A stretch of DNA of 64,000 nt from Isoetes taiwanensis (GCA_021234155.1 JAJEKV010000034.1:14372671-14436670); one strand, 5' to 3'. Counted from the first letter of the stretch, positions 1 through 13,679 are shown. Notes: a model not told the origin generated them from the sequence alone. Translations and numbers: made by a program.

Positions 1-943
1 CTCAAATTCTTCCCCGTTTTGAAGACCTCTTGTATACTATTCTTTCCCTGTTAGGTTTCTTTAGTTTGCCCAACCAAGTCGATTTGTGTATCCGCTTGGA
101 GGCGTTTGTTTTCCACACAGCTGATGATTCTGCCAGCTGATCAAATTTAATTTAGTAACTCTGTTCTCAAGACTCTGTTTTTTCAAGTGCAAAGAAGTAC
201 GGTTTGCGATTTCAGGATTTATGGAGTGGTGACAGCACTCCTCTCTGCAAGATCTTCAGAAAAATCAACAGTTTGATCCTCTTTTCTCTTCTATTTGCTG
301 AAAAAATGTCAAAATATCATGATTTTTTTCATTATCCTCTGTTTTTTCTCTCAGTTTTATCAGATTCGTGCTTTTGCACACCAAAAATATTCTCTATCAT
401 TTCTTCTTCACTTAATTACAGAGGGCCAGCACTCAGCTAGCCCCCTTTGAGCTTATATCTTGAAGTTCATGGCTGCTTATTTTGAAGATAACAGCAGATT
501 CAAGCAAATAGGATGGCGAATCTTTCATAAGCTGTTACCTCGTTTCTACCTGCAGAGCCCACTGACTCATACAAATATTTTATGTTGCTGAAGCTCTATC
601 CAGTTCACCAGCCCAGTTAAGGTGGATTCCAGCATCACTCTCCTTTTGCACTCTGTTTTTCGGCAAAACATGTGAAGAGAAGGCTTTTCTTCAAGTATTT
701 CGGCCTCCAATTCATCTTGCATTTTTAAGAGGGCCAGCATTTCTGCTAGCCCCCATCCATCTGCTCAAGCTCAGTAGGCTGCAACCAAGTCTTCACGCAA
801 GCCTCATGTCGGTTTTCTGGTTCATCTGCACAGTAAGCAAATATTTTCATCAGTTCAGAAGCACAACCTTCCAAACCCGGCAGCATATCTTTTCAACCTC
901 GCAGGGCTTGCTTCTGTTACTTATTTCTAAGAGGGCCAGCCTT
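1..943. other. Gene-free repeat mosaic
   Basis: I see no supportable coding gene. The motif GAGGGCCAGC recurs at about 421, 730 and 931; in the first two copies CTAGCCCCC follows some 15 bases later, giving a short imperfect inverted pair. The spacing of 200-310 bases suggests a degraded tandem repeat. Short open frames here lack any recognisable motif. Confidence 0.4.
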
Positions 944-1035
944 CCAGTGTTGATGTTTGGGGTTCTTGGCATCACCTTGCAGCAGCAGTCCATGACTGCC
1001 GGATGCCACAAGGCTGCCACAAATGCTCATGGATC
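944..1035 (+). repeat. 92-bp perfect direct repeat, copy 1
   Basis: These 92 bases recur without a mismatch at 4694-4785, exactly 3750 bases downstream, while the sequence on either side of the two copies is unrelated. A third, diverged copy lies in inverted orientation near 6150-6275. Read in one frame the three copies share a peptide with LQQQSMTAGC, so the unit may derive from a coding or LTR segment of an unidentified transposon. Confidence 0.75.
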
Positions 1036-1209
1036 AACAAAAGAAGGTGGGAAGAAACTCCAAGAACAAGAACAAAGCAAAGAATGAACAAAACAGAATC
1101 ACATTGATGCTCCAAAAGGAGGTGCTCCAAAACGTGAGCAAAAACCTAAACAATGAGAGGAAATGCTCTCTCTAAATAGTAGAGCAAAACCCTAACCCTA
1201 ACTGACATC

Positions 1210-1400
1210 TCACCGTCCACAGATCTAGGCTAAATCTGGGCCATAGATTGTGGGGTCCAATATGACAAATACATGTGGCATATGCCACCTACCATATATA
1301 TGGGCTAAATCTGGGCCCCAGATCAAGTGGTCCAATGTGATAAATACATGTGGCCTATGCCACTCATATATATGTTTAGCCCAAAGGGCTAACACTCCCC
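1210..1400. repeat. Two-copy tandem repeat
   Basis: Two imperfect units of about 80 bases follow each other. Both contain GGCTAAATCTGGGCC, then a CCAAT-GTGA/ATGACAAATACATGTGGC block, then ATGCCAC and a short ATATAT stretch. No gene is present. A double CCCTAA just upstream (near 1187) is a chance-sized telobox-like match. Confidence 0.55.
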
Positions 1401-1724
1401 CCCACCACACCAAACTATGCAGAACCTTTATAACAGCAGGTTAAACATTTACAACAGTGTCCAAAGGGAGGGGAAATAATGAGAATGTCGCCGAAGTCTT
1501 GAGCCAAAAATGCAAATGTCGATGAAGTACAGAAATCATGAGAGGTTGAGAAGGCTGTCACCACTTCTCTTGAGCTTGCCACAAGCTCCTTTAATTCCAT
1601 AGAAGTCGAATCTAATGTTGAGAAGGCTGTCACCACTTCTCATAGAGCTTGCCACTTAGCTCCGAATACATGCGCCAATCAAAGTGTCTTGTAATGAGTT
1701 GAAAAAATTTGGAAAGAAAAATTG

Positions 1725-2115
1725 TTGAAGGGGCGAAAGGTCCTAAGTCATCTTCACGCCAGTGTTGAACTTGAAAAGTTGAAACAAGGAGTTGAAACAT
1801 AAGTGATTGAAGGGGCGGAAGGCAAGTCAGCTTCACGCCATGTGTTGAACTTGAAAGAGTTTGAGCAAATAGTTGAACTTGACGGAGTTGAAATTGAAGG
1901 GCGGAAGGCTATAAGTCATCTTCACGCCATTGGTTGAACTTGAAAGAGGCTCGACCGCCATGTATTATGGACGGATGAGGTTGATCAAAATGTTGAACTT
2001 GAAAAAGTTGACACCAAAGAGAAATTGCTGAAATTGGCCTGCACATGCCATGTGGCCATGTGAGGTTGATGCACGAAGGGGCGGAAGGCAGAATTCATCT
2101 TCACGCCATGGCAGG
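1725..2115. repeat. Tandem repeat with TTCACGCCA / TTGAACTTGAAA
   Basis: About four degenerate units of 80-120 bases. Each has GAAGGGGCGGAAGGC (or a close variant), then TCATCTTCACGCCA, then TTGAACTTGAAA. The units lead directly into the CACGCC hairpin array that follows. Nothing suggests a protein. Confidence 0.6.
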
Positions 2116-2246
2116 AACTTGAAATTTGTTGGTACAAAGGTGCAAAGCAGATATAAGAATCGGGCAAAAGATGAGGCGTCCCCCAAAATGTGCCAAAAAT
2201 ATGCTCCAGATGCTACTTGCGTCAAAAGTTGATCAAAAGTTGTGCT

Positions 2247-3330
2247 CTAAGTCACGCCGCGAGGGGCCGTGACAGATTGTTGAAATCACGCCGTTGGGCC
2301 GTGATGTTTGAAGTCATAGTTGCATGAAATTTTACCTCCAAAGGCAGAATGATCGGACTAGATATCTGGTATGAGGAAAAAAGGGCTTCAATGTTAGAAG
2401 GGGTGGAAAACACCAAAATGTGGCCATCTTGAATGGTCGTCGAAAGTCTCTCTAGGAAAGAGAAAAATCGTAAAAGATATCCTGAAAAAAGTTCGTGACA
2501 ATGTGTTGGGAATAGAGAGTTCAGGAAAGAAACTCAAAATTTTCCACGCCGTGGGGCCGTGGATATTGAAGCATTAATTTTTTGATTGCGCGTCCCACGC
2601 AATGAAGTAGTGCCACGCAATGAAGTAGTGCCACGCCCGTGAGGGGCCGTGGGCTCGATTCTGGACCCACGCCGTGGGAGGCCGTGGATGCCGTGTGGCC
2701 AAGGGCCATCAAAGTTGAGTGGATGCTTTCAGTGGATGGCACGCTCCTAGGAAAGGAGCACGCCGGAATGAATGTGGTCATCAATCTTAGGGGCCCATGG
2801 ATATGCGGATTGACGGGGCCGTGGTGAGAGTCACGCTGAAGCTTTGTCGCCCTGAAGCTTGTTGCCGTGAGAGCTTCAGAAAGGTAGTGGAGACTTTTGT
2901 GAAGCCACGCCGTGAGTTTTGTAAGCCATAACAAGGCCGTGGGTCGCTAAAGTGCTGGAGGGATGGGCCACGCCGTGATGGTTCGAAGGTCTGAGAAGCC
3001 ACGCCGTGATGGCCGTGGGGTCTGTGACGCTGTGATTGAAGAGATTGACTCCGTGAGAAGATGCTCGATCGCAGAAGATTTGAAGCTGTTTTCATAAGGC
3101 AAAGTTATGCCAGGAAGATCAGAGAAGCCAGGCCGTGATGGGCCGTGGCCGTCATTTTCCGCTGAGAGTCGCCATGCCGTGAGGGTTCTGAGGATTTGAA
3201 GCCAGGCCGTGATGGCCGTGGGTCGACCGTGGAAGGCCGTGAAAAATTTTTCCACGCCAAAGGGCCGTGGAAATGGAAGTTTTGTGGGCAGAGGTTGTGG
3301 TTCCGGATGATATTCTTTGGGCATGCCGTG
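2247..3330. repeat. Array of CACGCC..GGCCGTG hairpins
   Basis: At least ten short inverted repeats share the core CACG-CC-(N5-9)-GGC-CGTG. The best are at 2251-2273 (GTCACG/CGTGAC), 2285-2305 (ATCACG/CGTGAT), 2543-2563 (TCCACG/CGTGGA) and 3249-3273 (TTTCCACG/CGTGGAAA); weaker ones lie near 2629, 2665, 2998, 3127 and 3205. The base pairs outside the core differ between copies but stay complementary within each copy. Spacers do not form a regular period. Open frames crossing the array are GC-rich artefacts. Confidence 0.65.
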
Positions 3331-4693
3331 CTCCAGAGATCCAAGGACTGCTATTGCATGGTGCTTGACAAATCTATGTCGGTTTTGCTTGGGTTATCTG
3401 ATACAATGGCAGGAGACCGACGGATGTTGGAACAGATTCTTCATAAATAGCAGGTAAACTTTCTGACCCAAAAATGAGATGAAACTTCATTCTGAAGGTG
3501 CGCAATTTGCAGCTTCTTACTGTGGCGACAAAAGCTTCAGGATTGGGCTCTACTTACAACCAGAGCTGGAGTGACGAGCAGGGAACCTAGTTTCTCTGGT
3601 CAGGTGGAGCGATGGCCACAAACAAAAGCTTGTGGCTTGGATGTCCTTTGCGAAAAAGCTTGTGGCTTGGATGTCCTTTGCGATGATGAACCTGTAGCCC
3701 TGTTGCTCTGTGGTGTTGACGATTCGTTGTGGGAAAGAAAAACACGAAGGCAGACAACGGTGCTTGTGTTGAAAGTAGAATTGGTCAGGAAAAATGAAGC
3801 GGAATTGTCATGTGAGGTCTGATGCAGGCGGCCCTCATTTTTTAGAAACAGAGCAGTTATGGCAGAAAAATCCTTTGGGCGCTGCCTCAAAAAGTTCTGT
3901 AACAATAGAAACAGAGAGAGCTGCTTCGGTGTGCCATGTTGGTCAGAGGTGCTGCGTCAAGGCCAATTGTGGATGCTGCGACAGAGTAAGATGCTCCTGA
4001 AGATAACATTTTCGTGCTAAAAAAGTGGCAGAACAGGGGCTCAAAGACATAGCCCCCTTGTAGAAAAACTGCTATTGTTTGTGTGGGCCTTGTAGAAAAA
4101 CTGCGATTGTTTGTGTGGGTTGCATAGTTGCAGGACCTGGGCTAGGCAGGGATATTTAGAGAGCCGGTGGGCTTCTGATACGAACAGGTGGAGATGGTGC
4201 AGTGAGACCATCCATTGGCTTGCCCGTTGGGCACAAGACAAGAGATTGAGTTTCGCGATGACATCGAAATTATGGACTCAGATCGAGATCCATGGGGCCT
4301 CTCCAAATACCAAATATAAGAACCGAATCAAAAATATCGATGAAGGAAGAATATCTGATCTTGCAAGAATGATGAAAGGCTGGAACCCAAAACAGGGGCA
4401 CCGTAAAAACACTCTGAAAATATATCTGTAAAAAAAACAGTGTTCAGCACAAAATAATGTTGCGAAAATATGTGGAATAGCCATTGGACCCATTTCAATC
4501 TTCCTTGCTTGCCAAAGCAAGGCTGTATACAAGGAAGAAGAAGAACTAGAATGCCGTGGTTGAAACAGTGGAAAAATATCAGAAAATCCCAGAAAGTGTC
4601 GATGTAGAACCAAATAATTTTTATAAACTTTTGGAGATACTTAAAGAAAAACAAGAGATTGATCCTGAGCCGAAGATACCCCGGCATAAGGCG
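3331..4693. other. Gene-free stretch with short tandem duplications
   Basis: Two local duplications are visible: AAGCTTGTGGCTTGGATG twice between about 3625 and 3690, and CTTGTAGAAAAACTG twice between about 4058 and 4120. On the minus strand near 4165-4180 there is GTATCAGAAGC, a weak resemblance to an LTR-element primer site, but no LTR flanks it. No coding gene is recognised. Confidence 0.4.
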
Positions 4694-4785
4694 CCAGTGT
4701 TGATGTTTGGGGTTCTTGGCATCACCTTGCAGCAGCAGTCCATGACTGCCGGATGCCACAAGGCTGCCACAAATGCTCATGGATC
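4694..4785 (+). repeat. 92-bp perfect direct repeat, copy 2
   Basis: This is identical over 92 bases to 944-1035. Identity stops abruptly at both ends (the left neighbour is GCG versus CTT, the right neighbour CTCTC versus AACAA), as expected for a recently copied defined unit rather than two ends of one large duplication. Confidence 0.75.
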
Positions 4786-5214
4786 CTCTCTTTAGAATAT
4801 CGAAAATCACGCCTGGGTCCGAAATTTCTACAGCCTGATCATTTCTTTCTCCGCCAAATCCGGCCACCAGCTTGCAAGTTCTATCTAGATCCGGATTCTA
4901 GGCCGCCGTTCAGCATATCATCTGCAAACAGAAGAAGAGTCAGCAATTTTGATGAACAATTTCGAAGCAATAGTCAAGAGCATATCAAGAAGCAGTCAAT
5001 CCAGTTCAGCAAAGCGGAGTTATCCCATCGGCCCTTGCCTGACCACCGACTCTCGAGCTTTCTATTTCGGCCTTTGCCTTATCCGATCTGTTTCTATCAT
5101 CAGTCACCTCTTGCTATCTTTAGCTATTTTGGCTCACAGATTACCGCCATCATCGGCTGCCGCACATGCCCCTCTCTCAAACATTTTAGGGCATCTTTAG
5201 GGCACGCAGAGTTA

Positions 5215-5570
5215 TTGACGCACTTCTGGCTGATACCGGGTCACGCCATGGACCACGCCCACGCTTGCTTGTACCCACGGGTCACGCTTCACGCCACAGT
5301 CACACACAATATTTTTGCTGGCTGATAACCGCCCACGGGTCAACTTGTTGACGCCCAAGGCCCACGCTAATGTTTTTCATGCCCACGCCTAAGACCCACG
5401 CTAATGTTTTTTTCATGCCCACGCCAATCCACGCTTTGTCACGCCGCAGCCACGCTCTTCACACTTTTTGTTCCTGTGATCACGCACATCCACGCCGTGC
5501 CCAATGCCCATGCTCATGGCCCATGCTGCAACGAAAAACTCCACGCTCTGTTCTACTTTTCTATGGCTGA
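5215..5570. repeat. CACGCC-rich degenerate repeat
   Basis: CACGCC or CACGCT occurs more than fifteen times. One unit, CCCACGCTAATGTTTTT followed by CATGCCCACGCC, is tandemly duplicated around 5363-5425. Unlike the 2.2-3.3 kb array, the GGCCGTG partner is absent, so these copies do not form the hairpin. The region looks like a decayed or one-armed relative. Confidence 0.5.
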
Positions 5571-5900
5571 TCACGGGGGATGTTTTTGTGGTGCTCACCT
5601 TTTTGAAGACCCCTTAATTGTTTCTAAGTGAATTATTGGGAAATATTTGTTACAATGGACTTCCCCATAATATAAGGGGATAGTCTTTATGTTTTTTTGC
5701 CCCAAAGTTCCTAAAATCCATGTTCTGCATCGACATTCCTTCAGATCCTCTTCGTCATGAATGCCTTCATGAAGATCTTTCGGCGACACAACAAACCATT
5801 ACCAGTACCATCCTTTTCGCCCCTAAAATTTTTTGGCACCATGTTGTAATTGTCGGACTTGTCTTATAAAAGTCTGTACATGTTTTTGTGCTAAAAAACT
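5571..5900. other. Possible internal end of an LTR element
   Basis: No recognisable RNase H, integrase or other polyprotein end is readable here, although the following bases look like a polypurine tract and LTR start. The stretch may be the untranslated 3' end of a non-autonomous element. Confidence 0.25.
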
Positions 5901-6115
5901 TTTAGGGGGAGGCAGTGTTAACCACCTAGTGGTTAACATTGTGCATGCACATGTTAGGTGCATGCACATGTTAGGTGTCAGTGGTGGCAGACTGACACTT
6001 GGCATGATTAGATTAACATAAGTGTAGGGATTAGATTTAGTTAGTGTACGGCTCAGATTTGCGGTCTACACTATATTAGACCGGAGCCTCTTCAGATGTA
6101 CTCAGGTTTATCTCA
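5901..6115 (+). mobile_element. Orphan polypurine tract and LTR start
   Basis: TTTAGGGGGAGGCAG at 5901-5915 looks like a plus-strand polypurine primer. It is followed at 5916 by TGTTAACCACCTAGTGGTTA, which begins with the TG typical of LTRs and is itself a near-perfect inverted repeat. A second TGCATGCACATGTTAGG duplication follows. No matching upstream LTR is found in the window, and the LTR 3' end is not defined. It is probably a truncated or partly out-of-window LTR retrotransposon. Confidence 0.4.
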
Positions 6116-6149
6116 TATTTGGAGAGCCTCATTTGGCCACGTTCCCCTT

Positions 6150-6275
6150 CATTCTTTGTACATATTTCCTTGTCTTGTTCTTGTTTTGTGATCATGAGCA
6201 TGGCAGCTTTGTAGCATCCGGCAGTCATGGACTGCTGCTGCAGGGTGTATGCCAAGAATCCAAACATGTTGTTAT
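6150..6275 (-). repeat. Inverted diverged copy of the 92-bp repeat
   Basis: Reverse-complemented, this stretch matches 944-1085, including the LQQQSMTAGC-coding segment and, beyond the 92-bp core, the AAGAACAAGA-rich tail after it. Several substitutions and small indels separate the copies, so this insertion is older than the two perfect ones. Confidence 0.55.
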
Positions 6276-7718
6276 TCCAGTGGTCTTCAGCTATAGTAAA
6301 GCTTGACCAAATCATGCCAGAAAAATTATGCCAGCTAAAATCCTTAGGATAACTAAGATGCTTGATCAGAGGCTATGGCTATGAAGTTTGTTTGGAAAAG
6401 CAACCTCGTCTACACTCATCTATTCGACTGAAGCATTATATATATATGTTGTGATAATCAGAGTGTTCCTCTCTCTGAAGCAGATCCTGCTAATTAATGC
6501 TTTTCGGTTGCGCTCATTTTGAACAATATTTATAATTTGATCATGTTGTGAATGCATTGAACTCATTGAACGTACATAGAGTAGCATACTTTCATTACTC
6601 TTCTCATTACATCTTCATATGCTATGCATGCGTGCTCTTGAAAGGTATCTTCTTCCTTGCGCTGGTGACTTCAAATAGGGAAGCCAATTTTGTCATATTT
6701 TGGGATACTCTCTTACCTGAGAAAGAATATGTGCAATAAGTCATTGACCTCCATTACATTTTCTTTACTACAGATTAGAAGGTTATAACATAAGCAAATT
6801 ATACCAAGAACTGAGACGAGAGACCAATTTACTTTACAACTTCAAGGCAACTTCAACGATGGAGGATTATCTTCATGTGGAGATATGTGGTAAATGTTTT
6901 CTCACGTACAGCTTTTGTTGTAAATGGCATCCAGGAAGAGTGATGGGATATGGAGCTGGCTATCAGAGTCTATATACTTTGGATGGTATGGATTATCTTA
7001 TCTCTTTTTACTATGCTGCAATGGCATTCTGGTTGGGTGTGGGTTGTAATGCCAAAGATTGATTTTCTTTGAGTTCATATTCTTTGTGGCCTATCCCTTT
7101 AATCTGCCATTATAATCATACTTCAATCTTAAAAATATGAAAAGCACTCTTCTGATGTTGATTTTCATGTTGAAGGATCTATAAATACATTGGTGTAATT
7201 CAAAATTGTTGCATGGAAACTGGAAGATCTGTTGTGGATTTTTATTAACGGTAATGCTGGACAATCAGTATGAGATGTTGGACGTCAATGAGTTTCAGGT
7301 GAACATGACTTTGGCTTCAAAGTTAACTGAATGGCCTTGGCATGATATGTTGGTTTGGAACTGGAGTTCTGGAGTAGAGCTGTCAGTTTGTGCACATGAC
7401 ATCGAAGGGCAAGAACAAGAGGTTTTGAACAGGGGTTTCATAATGTTAATTTAAGATTTGCAGATTGTCTAATTTTTGTTGAATTGTTCGCTACTGTGTT
7501 GTTCTTGGGCTAGGTCTGTGGTCACAGACTCGTCCAATTCTGTAGTTCCTTCATCATTTTTATAGTTGGAGTCTGCTGAGCGGATCTATGGACTTCTATG
7601 GGCATATACCATCAGCAGTGGATTGGTTTCATTTAATTTCTAAGATTATTCTACCTGGATTATTTTCATGCAAAAGCTTCTTTCTTACTATGGACAAAAC
7701 ATTTGAATACTGTCATTA
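6276..7718. other. No recognised gene
   Basis: Short plus-strand frames exist at 6548-6739, 6859-7062 and 7206-7454, but none shows a known motif and they are separated by stops. Base composition is AT-rich, as in the surrounding intergenic DNA. A decayed gene cannot be excluded. Confidence 0.35.
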
Positions 7719-8118
7719 GCAAATATATACGATTAGATGCACATGACAAGCAAAAGTTTGATTCTATCGACGAAATTTCCTTGAGTAATATCCGTCTAAC
7801 GATCGATACAGAATCACATGTTTGGGTATTGGATATTTTCTCTAGTTGAAATTGATACCGGCAAATATATACGATTAGATGCACAAGACAAGCAAAAGTT
7901 TGATTCTATAGACGAAATTTTCTTGAGTAATATCCGTCTAACGATCGATACAAAAACACATGATTGGGTATTGGATATTTTCTCTAGTTGATTAGATGCA
8001 CAAGACAAGCAAAAGTTTGATTCTATAGACGAAATTTCCTTGAGTAATATCCGTCTAACGATCGACACAGAAGCACATGATTGGGTATTGGATATTTTCT
8101 CTAGTTGAAATTGATACC
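7719..8118. repeat. Three-copy tandem repeat, 142 bp period
   Basis: Unit 1 starts at 7719, unit 2 at 7861 (period 142) and unit 3 near 7990. Unit 3 lacks about 25 bases at its start. Each unit contains GATTAGATGCACA, GACAAGCAAAAGTTTGATTC, CCGTCTAACGATCGA and GATATTTTCTCTAGTTG. Divergence is only a few percent, so the amplification is recent. Confidence 0.8.
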
Positions 8119-8729
8119 AAATTTTACTATGTGCTTATTAACAAGGCTGTAAAATAACAAAATAACCTTAGCAAGGTTTTATGCAATGCACTGAAATGTT
8201 AAAGCATCTATTTTTTATGTCTATAACAAATATTCAAAGAATCTAAAGGCACCTATTTTTATGTCAAAAAATAATTTAATGGACTATAACAGATATTCAA
8301 AGAATCACTACTTTGATCATTTTAGAGCTACACAATGGTCCTAAGAACTACAAAATGGTTTAAGAAGCATATATTGAGAGGTTAAAATGGAGGCCCAATT
8401 ATTGTTGCAGTAGTTCACGAACCAAATGGAGAGGTGCATCTCATACTTGGGGAATCGCATTGAGCCCATATAAACACACCCATGTCCTTATACCTTCGTT
8501 ACCACATGTTTACTATTTCTCTTGAGCTAATGCGTCATAACCACATGTTTATTATTTCTCTTGAGCTAATTTCATCCAGGTATTTGTATACATGAATGCA
8601 TGTGTGCTTCTAGATGTTCTATCACATATGGAGGTTCGAAATCTTCAAACATTAGTATTACTTCGGCTTTCACATGTCCAAAATTGATATCATTCTGACT
8701 TAGCATAATATTTGATAAAGAGAAATGTT

Positions 8730-8751
8730 CGCGGCGGCCTTGGCCGCCGCG
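8730..8751. other. GC-rich perfect hairpin
   Basis: CGCGGCGGCC, a two-base TT loop, then GGCCGCCGCG form a perfect 10-bp stem. It is the only strongly GC-rich spot in an AT-rich neighbourhood and sits 12 bases from the (TAA)n tract that ends the LINE, so it marks the target-site side of that insertion. Confidence 0.7.
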
Positions 8752-8762
8752 ATAAATTTCTT

Positions 8763-11040
<2,278 letters not shown>

Positions 11041-11743
11041 CTTGCTCGTGATTTTTGAATTGGGACATTTATTGCCTAGTAGATCCTGAACGTACCTGAA
11101 TTCAAAGCCCGTCACTCGAATTCATTTGAGTTGAAATCTAAGCACCCTCAAATTCTAATCTGCAAACCTGATTAACAGCAATTGGGCTGCGGGTTAGCAC
11201 TAAACGACCGTGCGATTGCGATTACGAGAGGAAGGAAGGTCGGATCAAAACCACTGCCGCATGTGGTGCATCTTTGGGGATTTCGGGACCACGATGCATG
11301 CAGGGCTTTGTGCCGATTGCATGTTCTATTGCACCTCGCGAGTGTGGCCTAGACCCTCATCTAAGCATTGGTTGTGGGCGATAGGTGGCACTTTTTGCCA
11401 CGATGGCACCGAGCTGGCAGCAAGAGGGGGCTCCTTTACCCCCTTTGGTTTGGGGCGCACAAGAATGGGGCCGTCGCAGGTAGCCAAAAGTCTTTAACCA
11501 ATGGATAGGTATCTCACCAAAAATCTAATAGTGCTCGTGGACAAATCGCCATGGAATCATCCAGGTGCTACTTAAGTGCATGAAATATTGGAACAACAAA
11601 AATCACGCTACTTAATAGGAGGCAAAAATAAAACTGGAAGTACAAATGAAGAAAAACAGGCATAGATATTTAATTTGCACCGAATGAATTGGCCACGACT
11701 TGGCATATATTACAAGGCTTTTAAATAAGGTAGGTGGCCATAC
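11041..11743. other. Intergenic, no gene seen
   Basis: This lies between the truncated LINE and the 3' end of the minus-strand GDSL gene. A plus-strand frame at 11210-11497 has no recognisable motif. The last few hundred bases probably contain the 3' UTR of the GDSL gene. Confidence 0.4.
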
Positions 11744-13295
11744 TTAAGGAAGGCGGGCCAGCTCCAAGATGTTGAGAGGAGAAGCCAGATTACCAGAATA
11801 TAAACCCTCTGAAATAATCTGGTATAAGGCCTGAGTAGGGTGCATGCTATCCCAAAATACATATTCATCTGCATTCTTGCATACTCTAGCACTACTGCAC
11901 GGTGGAATACCCCCGTATTTTCCCATTCCGCAACACGCTGCATCCGACACCTTAAATCCTGCAAATTAATATTATACATTAGGATCATATTCTCCACCTT
12001 CATATCCTCCAAGATAAATTATTAGAGATTTATTATTGTTTTCAATAATCAGATGACACATTTTTGTTCCATATTCTTTATGTCTAGTATTTGTTGTCTT
12101 ACCATAATTTGCAGGATGCTGTATTGCATTCATGACTGGAGTGTAAATGTCACCATACACTATAACGCTGCCTGCAAGTTTTGAAGTTAGATCTTGAAGC
12201 CCTGCCTTTAATGCTGCATTGTATAGTCTAGTTTCATCATTCAGAGATTGTATGCATGAGCCATCTGGACTGCCAAAGATGGTCAGCACCAATGGGGGGC
12301 ACCCTAGTGGCCCTGATCCTGCTATCACCATTTTCCTTGCTCCCATATTGTACAGACTCTGCACTTCAAACAATATCAAATGAATTGCGCATTCACTCAA
12401 AAACGATATTTGAATTGAATTGAATTGAATTGAATTGAATTGAATTGAATTGAGTTGAGTTGAGTTGAGTTGAGTTGAGTTGAGTGCCTTGACATGATCC
12501 AATGCCGAGGCAACCAGCATGTTGTCAAACTGTTGCGGACTCTGCATTGCCTGCGCAAACGGATTCACATTGTAGTCTACTACATCATTGCCTCCCGTGC
12601 TCATAAAATAGATTGCATCTGCAGCCCATTGCCTCATTTTTGCTTCTCCAATCGCGCCGCTAATGTTGTGTTGAACGTTTTCAAAATTCTTAAACTGTTG
12701 AGACAGGCTAATAGAACCCTGCAAAGGAAAATGTGATTAAGCCACCTTCTACATTATTAAAGGATGCAAAAAAAGAAAAAAATTGATGGAGTCGATCAGA
12801 GTTCAGTAACCTACAGTTTGAGACAGGTATCCTGAGCCAGCAGAAGCAAAATTAATCCCTTTAAGCATGTTGTCTATGTTGGCATTAGCAGAGTAGTACT
12901 CAACAGGAACTGGAACACCTAGCAAATCAGCTGTAAAATGCAGAAAACAAAGTAAGAATGTGAAAACTGGAAGCAAGAACAGGACACATGATACTGTAGA
13001 TAGAAGAAATAAACTGACATTATATACTGTAGATAGAAGAAATAAACTGACCAATAATGTCAGTGGGGAGTTTTCCATTAGAAAATCTGCCAGTAGCATG
13101 GGGAGGGGAGAGATCTCTTCCATAGGGGAGCCTATCAGCTCTAAATCTTATGACATTCCCTGCATATTTGCTGTTTCCTGTATCCACTGTAGAATCCCCA
13201 AATACTATGATAGCTTTTTGAGCGCTCACCCATCTGCAAAACACCCACATAAACAGCGGAATGGCCATACCCAGGCTCTTGGAAGCCATCGCCAT
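11744..13295 (-). CDS. GDSL esterase/lipase, five exons
   Basis: A secreted SGNH-fold ester hydrolase; substrate unknown. Exons, in coding order: 13295-13052, 12930-12815, 12718 to about 12490, 12358-12103, 11958-11744. Introns 1, 2 and 4 have clean GT..AG borders that keep the frame; the donor of intron 3 is uncertain because a pentanucleotide repeat lies there and is itself open in frame. The protein, about 350 residues as usual for the family, begins with a hydrophobic signal peptide ending near VSAQ. Block I is FGDSTVDTGN with the nucleophilic Ser, block II GINFASAGSG, block III TGGND, and block V WDSMHPT supplies the catalytic Asp and His. GARKMVIAGSGPLGC is the usual central motif. No stop or lost catalytic residue is seen, so it may be functional. 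The start is the first Met before the signal peptide. Confidence 0.88.
12411..12486. repeat. Pentanucleotide microsatellite in GDSL intron 3
   Basis: About eight GAATT units followed by about seven GAGTT units, a head-to-head compound repeat in which one class probably arose from the other by an A-to-G change and re-expansion. It lies where GDSL genes have coding sequence or an intron between the block III exon and the GARK exon. On the coding strand it reads as in-frame Asn-Ser-Thr-Gln-Leu repeats without a stop. Confidence 0.85.
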
Positions 13296-13679
13296 TCCTT
13301 GCTTCAGCTCCTAACTAGCATTTGCTTGCTTCATATACAGATACAACTTACAAGTACAAACTACAAAGTGAATTTCTATTTCAAGTTCTATTTTTACGAA
13401 GTTTTGATGTTACTTACCTAAAGCTGCATGTCTGATCTGCCATTAATATGTCACTCGAGCTGTATTAATGCACCGCCCATTTCGGTTGGGTTTTCTTACC
13501 AATGTACCATACGTTTAGTTTTGTTCCCCTCAAAAAATATTTTTTCTACAAATAGTGGTTTTAACATTTGATTGTTCTTCTTACTTGTCGACCTGAGCTT
13601 GGAATGCGGATGGTACGTCAAAGTAACTTTTTTGTGTCACAAACACTTATCCGAATCCTTTATTAGCATTAAAAGTTGA

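Noticed and set aside
1187-1202. Interstitial telomere repeat (CCCTAA)
   Set aside because: Only two units; chance or a telobox-like motif at most.
2521-3450. Open frames of 80-137 codons in the CACGCC array
   Set aside because: They track the GC-rich repeats in several frames on both strands and have no domain.
7666-8068. Minus-strand frames with repeated SIVRRILLKEISSIES peptide
   Set aside because: The peptide repeat is simply the translation of the 142-bp DNA tandem repeat; frames shift between units and no start context or homology supports a gene.
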